Source of the DNA: JBMNKL01 sp050261495 | GTDB taxonomy: Bacteria; Bacillota; Clostridia; Acetivibrionales; DTU013 | Assembly: GCA_050261495.1 (NCBI GenBank) | Contig: JBLNDI010000056.1 | Location: forward strand, 1-23,078 | DNA: 23,078 nucleotides | Direction of reading: 5' to 3' | Part shown: piece after piece, positions 15,552 through 20,781 of the stretch | How positions within the stretch are numbered: the stretch's first letter is position 1 | Layout: every line of letters begins with the position of its first letter | Position numbers and translations under genes: made by a program | The notes under the pieces: model-generated | Seen by the model: only the letters and a program-made list of their open reading frames with translations | Told to the model about the DNA's origin: nothing | Database searches by the model: none

Positions 15552-15584
15552 ATTATTACTTTATTATTACCTTATTATTACTTT
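15552..15584 (+). repeat. Three tandem 11-nt AT-rich repeats in the cassette leader
   Basis: Units ATTATTACTTT, ATTATTACCTT and ATTATTACTTT are contiguous and differ at one position. They occupy most of the expected 5' leader, ending 27 nt before the PqqD-like start codon. Confidence 0.8.
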
Positions 15585-15590
15585 GCTTGT

Positions 15591-15604
15591 AAAATCACAA
15601 GGGA
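15591..15604 (+). repeat. Direct repeat copy 1 (contains the PqqD-like RBS)
   Basis: AAAATCACAAGGGA here recurs as AAAACCACAAGGGA at 15912-15925, 13 of 14 identical. Copy 1 supplies AAGGGAG, the ribosome binding site of the PqqD-like gene. Copy 2 lies in the spacer before the precursor peptide, without a start codon at the right distance. Confidence 0.55.
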
Positions 15605-15611
15605 GCAGCTT

Positions 15612-15887
15612 ATGAAGATAAAAGACGGTTTCATGCTGCGGCAGATAGCAGGTTCGTGGGTGGTAGTGCCCCTGGAACAGAGAGTTGTTGAGTTTAACGG
15701 TTTGATGTCACTTAACGAAAGCGGCGCGATGCTCTGGAAACTACTGGAAGCCGGTGCGGAAATCGACGACCTTGTAAAAGCTATTACCAATGAATATGCT
15801 ATAGATGAAGATACTGCAAGAAAAGACATAGAAGAACTCCTGGATAATCTTGCGGCAAAAGGCTTGATTGAACGAACCGATGCCTGA
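15612..15887 (+). CDS. PqqD-family protein (RiPP recognition element candidate)
   Basis: Small PqqD-like protein of 91 aa. PqqD folds are winged-helix domains that bind the leader of a precursor peptide and present it to modifying enzymes. The pattern fits: a beta-hairpin start (GSWVVVPLEQRVVEFNGLMSLNESG, about 14-38), AMLWKLLEAGAEIDDLVKAI, then YAIDEDTARKDIEELLDNLAAKGLI, matching the usual W/L-x-x-L, Y-x-V, a-x-x-D-V-x-x-F/L-x-x-L-x-x-x-G-L-I layout. ATG at 15612 with AAGGGAG 6 nt upstream; longer upstream frames lack a site. First gene of the plus-strand cassette. It is a free-standing domain, as in lasso peptide B1 proteins, and no cognate B2 protease gene is present. The fold assignment is good; the leader-binding role is inference. 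Confidence 0.88.
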   Translation: MKIKDGFMLRQIAGSWVVVPLEQRVVEFNGLMSLNESGAMLWKLLEAGAEIDDLVKAITNEYAIDEDTARKDIEELLDNLAAKGLIERTDA

Positions 15888-16061
15888 CCGGACGGTATAT
15901 ACGCTAGTTGGAAAACCACAAGGGAAAGAATAAATTTCGGCAAAACATCATAGGTTTAAATAAACATACTGAAGTTGAGTATTAGTTCTCAGTTTTTAAG
16001 GACGGCAGGTTGATGCCCGGCTGAAGTGATGTGTATAGGCATGTTGGGAAGGAGTAATAAA
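15888..16061 (+). other. Spacer and leader of the precursor gene
   Basis: This 174-nt gap in an otherwise tightly packed cassette has no gene. It contains the second copy of the direct repeat (15912-15925) and a weak possible promoter (TTGGAA 15908-15913, 17 bp, TAAATT 15931-15936). It also has a hairpin with a 6-bp stem, GTTGAG/CTCAGT, followed by TTTT (15974-15997), and a small GGCA/TGCC hairpin at 16004-16017. The strong ribosome binding site AAGGAG (16050-16055) precedes the peptide ATG. I could not match it to a known riboswitch class. Confidence 0.45.
15912..15925 (+). repeat. Direct repeat copy 2 (upstream of the precursor gene)
   Basis: AAAACCACAAGGGA, 13 of 14 identical to the motif at 15591-15604 that carries the PqqD-like ribosome binding site. 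Here it is followed by AAGAATAAATT, with no start codon in reach. Confidence 0.55.
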
Positions 16062-16286
16062 ATGAAGGAATATGTAAAACCCTCATTTGAATTTGTACAG
16101 TTAAGCATGGAAGAAAGGCTGGCAAGTTATACTAACAGGAGATCAGGAAGTAAAAATAAAAAAAGTAGCATGTGTTACCCAACCATCACCCCCCCTAAAG
16201 GAAGTAATAACTCTTCCGGCAAGTCGGGGATGGATGACTTGCTTGATGCCTTAGAAAAATTTCTTAGAGAGTTGTTTGGTCGTTAA
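16062..16286 (+). CDS. Candidate RiPP-like precursor peptide (74 aa)
   Basis: Unrecognised small protein placed between the PqqD-like and kinase genes. The N-terminus MKEYVKPSFEFVQLSMEERL contains Y4-x-x-P7-x-F9, matching the YxxPxL-type motif bound by lasso-type RRE/PqqD proteins. The middle (24-56) is basic and rich in Ser, Asn and Gly, with one cysteine in SMCYPTITPPKG (35-46). The C-terminus (57-74, GMDDLLDALEKFLRELFGR) looks like an amphipathic helix. Eight serines lie in residues 28-55, possible kinase targets. There is no signal peptide, no membrane span and no double-Gly leader end. ATG at 16062 has AAGGAG 7 nt upstream, the strongest site in the cassette; a longer in-frame start at 16026 lacks one. 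That it is a real gene is fairly sure; that it is modified and exported is inference. Confidence 0.72.
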   Translation: MKEYVKPSFEFVQLSMEERLASYTNRRSGSKNKKSSMCYPTITPPKGSNNSSGKSGMDDLLDALEKFLRELFGR

Positions 16287-16312
16287 TATGCCAGCTGCAT
16301 CAGGAGGACATC

Positions 16313-17182
16313 ATGATTAAACGGTTCCAGGTAGCAGACATCATAATGGAAGTGTCTACCAAGAATAGGTACATATTAAAGCACCTGGAACCTTTTGCAT
16401 CTTCATCAAACGAACCGGCCGATATGAAAATTTATATTCTGGCGGCGAAAGCTATCAATATCCCGGAGGGTAATTGCATTGTCAGTGAAGAAGTAACATT
16501 TATTAAAAAGAGCCCCAGCGGAAGCGGATACTTTGGATACTACGAAACCCGGCAAAAGATTTACGCCGCTATCGACACCGATACCGAATGGAAAAATGTA
16601 AAAATTACTTACATTAAGAATGCTTTCCCGGATAAAGAATTGAACCGGGAAATAGATTTTAACTGCACACTGATTGCAGGAGCAGCTCTAACAAACCATA
16701 TTCTTTTTAAAAATGGTCTTGTACTGCATGCCTCCTGCATTTTATATGACAAAAAAGGCATAGCTTTCACGGCGCCTTCCGGGACGGGGAAATCCACCCA
16801 CGCCAGGCTTTGGGAAGAGTATAAGCCGGGGACGGTTGTTCTTAACGACGATACGCCCGCCATCCGGATAATTGACGGAAACCCGGTAGTTTACGGGACG
16901 CCGTGGAGTGGTTCCGAGTTCAAGTTTAAAAATGCCTCGGCGCCGTTATCCGCCATCGTTGTATTGGAGCAGGCACGGGATGAAAGCTCCATAACAAAGG
17001 TTTCCCCGTTTGAAGCCGTAAAAATCCTGATGCCGCAGTTCATACTTCCATATTATGACCGGCAATTAATGGACATGGCTATTAAAACACTTGAAGTCAT
17101 TATAGCAAAGGTCCCCATATATCATTTAAAGTGCAGGCCCGATACCGAAGCTGTGGAGCTGGTTTACGAATGCGTAAAGTAA
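16313..17182 (+). CDS. HPr kinase-like (HprK fold) P-loop kinase
   Basis: A 289-aa protein whose C-terminal half resembles the HPr kinase / PEP carboxykinase-like ATPase core. Visible motifs: conserved H139 in LVLHASC, Walker A APSGTGKSTH at 154-163, acidic pair in VLNDDTPAIR (D179, D180), YGTPWSGSEF at 194-203, and CRPDTEAVELV near the end (274-284). There is no N-terminal HprK regulatory domain and no HPr partner nearby, so it is unlikely to serve the sugar phosphotransferase system. Related kinases in paeninodin-type lasso clusters phosphorylate a serine of the precursor; by context this one may phosphorylate the 74-aa peptide. ATG at 16313 with AGGAGG 5 nt upstream, 26 nt after the peptide stop. 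The fold is confident and the substrate is inferred. Confidence 0.86.
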   Translation: MIKRFQVADIIMEVSTKNRYILKHLEPFASSSNEPADMKIYILAAKAINIPEGNCIVSEEVTFIKKSPSGSGYFGYYETRQKIYAAIDTDTEWKNVKITYIKNAFPDKELNREIDFNCTLIAGAALTNHILFKNGLVLHASCILYDKKGIAFTAPSGTGKSTHARLWEEYKPGTVVLNDDTPAIRIIDGNPVVYGTPWSGSEFKFKNASAPLSAIVVLEQARDESSITKVSPFEAVKILMPQFILPYYDRQLMDMAIKTLEVIIAKVPIYHLKCRPDTEAVELVYECVK

Positions 17183-17652
17183 TTCGTGCAAAGGCTTCGG
17201 ATATATTCCCCATCATGCATGAAATTTTTCAAAACAGCACCAGCAACGTGTGCATAACAGTAAGAGGAAGCAGCATGTATCCTTTTCTCAGGGATGGCAT
17301 CGACGAAGTAGAGTTGTCCCGTGCGGATTTCGCAAATATAAAAAAGCTTGACATAGTACTCGCAAAAAGGTCAACCGGCGAATATGTGCTGCACAGGGTA
17401 ATAAAAAAAGACAAAAATTGCTTTTACATGCTTGGCGACGCCCAGCGGCAAATTGAAGGACCTTTTAATCCCGGACAACTTCAGGCCATCGTAAAGTCTG
17501 TCCGCAGAAAAAAGAAGAGAATTTCTTGCGACTCGACACTGTGGCTGCTGCTTTCATGGATATGGATGATATGCCTGCCTATCCGCCATTATATGCTCAA
17601 AATACCGCGCATTCCCGGTAAAATCAGGAGAATGATAAAAAGCAATGAATAA
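17170..17652 (+). CDS. S24/S26-family signal-peptidase-like protein (Ser/His type)
   Basis: A 160-aa protein with the S24/S26 serine protease core. The catalytic Ser is S35 in VRGSSMYPFLRDG. The second motif is LDIVLAKRSTGEYVLHRVI, with H75 where classical bacterial signal peptidases have lysine, followed by YMLGDAQ (D90). This Ser-His-Asp layout is that of archaeal/ER-type and SipW-type enzymes. No N-terminal membrane helix is present; one hydrophobic segment at about 122-141 follows a basic run RRKKKR (112-117). ATG at 17170 overlaps the kinase gene by 13 nt; the frame is open further upstream but there it would overlap more and lose family resemblance. It overlaps the ABC gene by 8 nt, so coupled translation is likely. 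Probable role: maturation protease of the peptide, by inference. Confidence 0.83.
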   Translation: MRKVIRAKASDIFPIMHEIFQNSTSNVCITVRGSSMYPFLRDGIDEVELSRADFANIKKLDIVLAKRSTGEYVLHRVIKKDKNCFYMLGDAQRQIEGPFNPGQLQAIVKSVRRKKKRISCDSTLWLLLSWIWMICLPIRHYMLKIPRIPGKIRRMIKSNE

Positions 17653-19339
17653 TGTAAAAGATACCTTAAAAAAGATATTATTTTTAATAAAATGGATGTA
17701 TCGGAAAGCCAAGCCTTTCATTTTCAAGATAGTATTGATTATAACCTTGGATAGTCTTTCTTCGCTGTGCTCAGTCGGAATTGCTCTGGCCTCGAAAGAC
17801 TTGGTGGATAGCGCCGTCGAAGGCCAATTTGATTTGGCAATACGCCGTGGCGCATGGTTTGCCATTTTTACACTGGCGCTTCTCGCTTTAAATGCCGTTT
17901 CAACAATGCTGTCTGTCAGGGTAAACGAGACCCTTTACAACAGCATCAACCTGGATATTTACAAAAGCCTTTCATATTCGGACTGGATAGCCTTCTCAAA
18001 ATACCACAGCGACGAAATACTCACGCGTATGACCAGCGATGCGGGTATAGTGGTCAATGGAATTACCAGCGTCATCCCCGGCATGATATCTTCTTCCGTT
18101 CAGTTAGCTGCAGCCTTTATTGCACTTTTTTCCATAGATAAGGTTCTCAGCATCCTGGCATTTATACTGGGGCCCCTTACATTGCTTTCCTACAGGTTTT
18201 TCAGCAAGAAGATACGGGATATGCATCTGAAAATCCAGGAACTTGAAGGGATATACAGGGCGGTTACTCATGAATCCATCATTAACATGATCATAATCAA
18301 AGCATTTACGATGGAAAAGAAAAGCAGGGAGAGGATTAAAAACATACAGGAAGAACAATTGAATGTGCTCATCCGCAGGAATCTTATAAGCACCGTGGCC
18401 AGTTCTACATTTTCGATCGGGTATTGGGCCGGTTACTTACTTTCCCTCGGGTGGGGTACCATGCGTTTATCGCAAGGCGCCGTCACATTTGGCTCCTTGA
18501 CAGCGTTCCTGCAGCTTGTGGGACAAGTCCAATCACCGTTTATACAACTCGTGAGAAGCGTACCGCAATTAATAGAAACGGAAGCTTCTGCCGAAAGAAT
18601 CATCGAACTGGAGGAAATTGAGTCTGAAACCCGTGATGAAGAAAAACTCAAGTGGACCCGGGCTGGCATACGATTTGAAAATATCTCATTTTCTTATGCC
18701 GATTCCGAAACCCCGGTAATAGAAAACGCCAACGCAGAGATAAAACCCGGAGAAGTAGCAGGCATAGTAGGCCCTTCGGGAGAAGGAAAAACAACGGTTA
18801 TACGGCTGCTGCTGGCTTTAATAAGGCCTACCGGCGGCAAGCTTTATTTTGTAAACGGAAATGAGAAACGAGAAGCAACCCCGGCGTGCCGGAGCATAAT
18901 CTCTTACGTGCCCCAGGGAAATACACTGTTTTCGGGTACCATCGCAGAAAACCTAAGTATAGCAAATCCGGAAGCTACCGTGCAGGAAATCGAAGAAGCC
19001 CTGAAACAGGCGGATGCTTGGCAATTCATCCAGGAAATGCCCGACGGGCTTCAGACAAAAATCGGAGAAAACGCCTTACGGCTATCGGAGGGACAAGCCC
19101 AACGCATCTCCATCGCAAGGGCGTTCCTGAAAAAATCGGCAATATTGCTCCTGGACGAAGCCACATCCGCGCTGGATTCAAAAACCGAACAAAACATATT
19201 GGAATCCATAAAGAAGATGCGCCCGGCAAGGACATGTATAATAATCACCCACCGTCCATCCGCACTTTCGATATGCAGCCGCGTCTTCCAGATAAAAGAC
19301 GGAAGGATGGAAGAAAAATCACTTTCCGAATTTGCCTGA
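17645..19339 (+). CDS. ABC transporter, fused membrane and ATPase domains (peptide exporter-like)
   Basis: A 564-aa half-transporter, probably a homodimeric exporter. About six membrane helices lie in residues 24-300 (for example 24-48, 70-90, 146-187, 250-300). The ATPase domain follows: Walker A GPSGEGKT 376-383, Q-loop Q424 (YVPQGNTLF), signature LSEGQAQR 480-487 (Glu for the usual Gly), Walker B ILLLDE 500-505, H-loop H536. There is no N-terminal C39 peptidase domain, so leader removal must be done by another protein, plausibly the S26-like product of the preceding gene, which it overlaps by 8 nt. Lipid or drug export cannot be excluded by sequence; peptide export is inferred from context. 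The last 21 bp overlap, tail to tail, the end of the cpsD-like gene. Confidence 0.93.
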   Translation: MNNVKDTLKKILFLIKWMYRKAKPFIFKIVLIITLDSLSSLCSVGIALASKDLVDSAVEGQFDLAIRRGAWFAIFTLALLALNAVSTMLSVRVNETLYNSINLDIYKSLSYSDWIAFSKYHSDEILTRMTSDAGIVVNGITSVIPGMISSSVQLAAAFIALFSIDKVLSILAFILGPLTLLSYRFFSKKIRDMHLKIQELEGIYRAVTHESIINMIIIKAFTMEKKSRERIKNIQEEQLNVLIRRNLISTVASSTFSIGYWAGYLLSLGWGTMRLSQGAVTFGSLTAFLQLVGQVQSPFIQLVRSVPQLIETEASAERIIELEEIESETRDEEKLKWTRAGIRFENISFSYADSETPVIENANAEIKPGEVAGIVGPSGEGKTTVIRLLLALIRPTGGKLYFVNGNEKREATPACRSIISYVPQGNTLFSGTIAENLSIANPEATVQEIEEALKQADAWQFIQEMPDGLQTKIGENALRLSEGQAQRISIARAFLKKSAILLLDEATSALDSKTEQNILESIKKMRPARTCIIITHRPSALSICSRVFQIKDGRMEEKSLSEFA

Positions 19340-20041
19340 TTTAATACCTAGCCGCTTTAGCTTCTTTTTATTGTGATAATCATAGTACTTGTAATAAGAT
19401 TTGTAATCGCTTTTGCCTATCTTGTTCAAAACTACTCCCAGTATTCTAGCATTCGCTTTTTCAAGCTGCTGCTTCACCCTTAAAATCTTGTTGCAATCCG
19501 CCGTCTTTCTTTTCACCACGAGAATAACACCGTCCGCGTGGTTTGCAACTATGGCGCAGTCAATAACACTGCCGAGAGGCGGAGTGTCCAGGATAACTAC
19601 ATCAAACCTTTCACCGGCTTCCCGCAGGAATTCCTCAAACATGCGCGTATTGAGAAGCTCAGCCGGGTTTGGCGGGCGTATGCCGCATGGAACAACATAT
19701 AGGTTTGAAATGTTTGTTTCATAAACCACGCTATCAAAATCATCCATGCGTGATAGGAAATTTGAAAGACCCGCCGCTACTCTTTCAAAAATATCCTTCG
19801 CGCTTATGCCCTTGCGCATATCTGCGTCGACATAAAGCACCTTTTTCCCAACTTTCGCCATGGAAATAGCCAGGTTCACCGCTGTCGTGGTTTTTCCCTC
19901 TCCGGCATACGTACTGGTAACAGCAATAGTTTTCAGGTCTTTGTCCAGGGCGCTAAACTGCAAATTGGTGCGAAGCACCCTGTATGCTTCCTCCGCAGGC
20001 GTATTCAGTTCGTCAAAAATATTGAAATCCCTTATGCTCAT
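19319..20041 (-). CDS. CpsD/CapB-like bacterial tyrosine kinase (BY-kinase)
   Basis: Cytoplasmic tyrosine autokinase that controls exopolysaccharide chain assembly together with a Wzz-like membrane activator. The protein has 240 aa. Motifs: EEAYRVLRTNLQFS (17-30), the interaction/activation segment; Walker A AGEGKTT (46-52); Walker A' VLYVDADMRKG (68-78); Walker B VVILDTPP (148-155). The C-terminus carries a tyrosine cluster (Y213, Y216, Y217, Y219, Y220, Y222) in SDYKSYYKYYDYH, the site of autophosphorylation, followed by a basic tail. Kinase and activator are separate proteins, the Firmicute arrangement. ATG at 20041 with GGAGGAG about 8 nt upstream, 26 nt after the Wzz-like gene. The 3' end overlaps the ABC transporter gene on the other strand by 21 bp. 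Confidence 0.93.
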   Translation of the reverse strand: MSIRDFNIFDELNTPAEEAYRVLRTNLQFSALDKDLKTIAVTSTYAGEGKTTTAVNLAISMAKVGKKVLYVDADMRKGISAKDIFERVAAGLSNFLSRMDDFDSVVYETNISNLYVVPCGIRPPNPAELLNTRMFEEFLREAGERFDVVILDTPPLGSVIDCAIVANHADGVILVVKRKTADCNKILRVKQQLEKANARILGVVLNKIGKSDYKSYYKYYDYHNKKKLKRLGIKSGKFGK

Positions 20042-20067
20042 CGTACGCTCTCCTCCGCTCCGCCAGC

Positions 20068-20739
20068 CTATTTCATCTTTAGTTCCGGAATCGTGGCAAG
20101 TACCGTGAGGCCAAGGCGGTTCTCCACATCTTCGGCGGTTTTTATGGTATTGTCAAAATACTCGACAGCAAGCACAACACCGGCGGCAAGCATAATGGAC
20201 ATAAAAATCGAAATCATCGTATTTATTGCTTTCCTCGGTTTCGTAGGATATTCCGGAAGCTCGGCAGGGTCGATTAAGTTCACATGCGGAACATTCATCA
20301 ATTCCTCCGTTTTTGCCGCAAAAACATTTGCCAGGCTGTTTGCCACTCTCATCGCAAACTCCGGGTCGGTACTGGTTGCAGTTAATTCCATGACCCGCGT
20401 TTGGTTTTTTGTGTTTACCGAAATCATTCTAGTTATGTCCTCAGGCTCCATACCTTCCAGCTTAAGATCATCTATGACAGCCTGCCCGATCGTCCGGCTG
20501 TAAATAAGCTCAGTATAGTCAGCAATCAGCAATTGGTTAACAACCACCTGGTCGTATGCAATCCCGTACTCCGCGCTGTGCTGGGTCTTATCGTTCACAA
20601 GAACCGTAGCCGTCGCCTCGTATACCGGGACCATCACATAATAATTTAAATAGTACGTTATAGATCCGATAATAACGGCGAATAAAACAAAAACCCACCA
20701 TCTTCGTAAAAAAAGCCTTATAATTTGTCTGGCATCCAT
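20068..20739 (-). CDS. Wzz/CapA-like polysaccharide chain-length regulator and kinase activator
   Basis: Polysaccharide co-polymerase of 223 aa that sets chain length and activates the BY-kinase encoded next. It has membrane helix 1 at about 14-34, then an extracytoplasmic domain starting VPVYEATATVLV, the classic Wzz start. The proline-rich motif PAELPEYPTKPRK (158-170) precedes membrane helix 2 at about 172-193. A short cytoplasmic tail (about 194-223) includes TAEDVENRLGLTVLATIPE, typical of activators that contact CpsD. ATG at 20739 with GGGGTGG about 8 nt upstream, 42 nt after the nucleotidyltransferase gene. It works with the CpsD-like kinase and presumably with the polymerase-like protein encoded at 12950-15256. 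Confidence 0.92.
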   Translation of the reverse strand: MDARQIIRLFLRRWWVFVLFAVIIGSITYYLNYYVMVPVYEATATVLVNDKTQHSAEYGIAYDQVVVNQLLIADYTELIYSRTIGQAVIDDLKLEGMEPEDITRMISVNTKNQTRVMELTATSTDPEFAMRVANSLANVFAAKTEELMNVPHVNLIDPAELPEYPTKPRKAINTMISIFMSIMLAAGVVLAVEYFDNTIKTAEDVENRLGLTVLATIPELKMK

Positions 20740-20781
20740 TTTTCCACCCCTGGTTCATAAATTAGTCTGCAAAATTTATCT

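Larger units (their letters stand above)
15257..15611. other. Divergent regulatory intergenic region (355 nt)
   Basis: No convincing gene. It holds a minus-strand promoter for the polymerase-like gene (15368-15397), two inverted repeats (15341-15361 and 15365-15403), a plus-strand promoter (15511-15539) and an AT-rich 11-nt triple repeat (15552-15584) for the peptide cassette. Positions 15404-15510 show nothing recognisable apart from a 45-codon open frame that was rejected. Confidence 0.7.

Noticed and set aside
15552..15584. CRISPR-like repeat array
   Set aside because: Units are contiguous 11-mers with no spacers and there are no cas genes in the window.
15455..15592. A 45-codon plus-strand frame in the divergent region, with GGGAGG before its ATG
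   Set aside because: The site is only 1 nt from the ATG, the product is low complexity and follows the AT-rich repeats, and the cassette promoter lies inside it.
15935..16047. Possible cyclic-di-GMP or other riboswitch before the peptide gene (GGCAAAAC, GGTTTAAAT and GGACGGCA segments)
   Set aside because: The segments do not assemble into the conserved core or helices of the classes I know; only short weak hairpins form.
15612..17182. Complete lasso peptide cluster
   Set aside because: PqqD-like and kinase genes fit, but no asparagine-synthetase-like cyclase or transglutaminase-like B2 gene is present, and the peptide lacks a lasso-like core with a Gly/Ala/Ser/Cys position 1 and an acidic residue 7-9 after a Thr-x cut.
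16313..17182. True HPr kinase/phosphorylase (hprK) or PEP carboxykinase
   Set aside because: The N-terminal HprK domain and PTS neighbours are missing, and the protein is much shorter than PEP carboxykinase.
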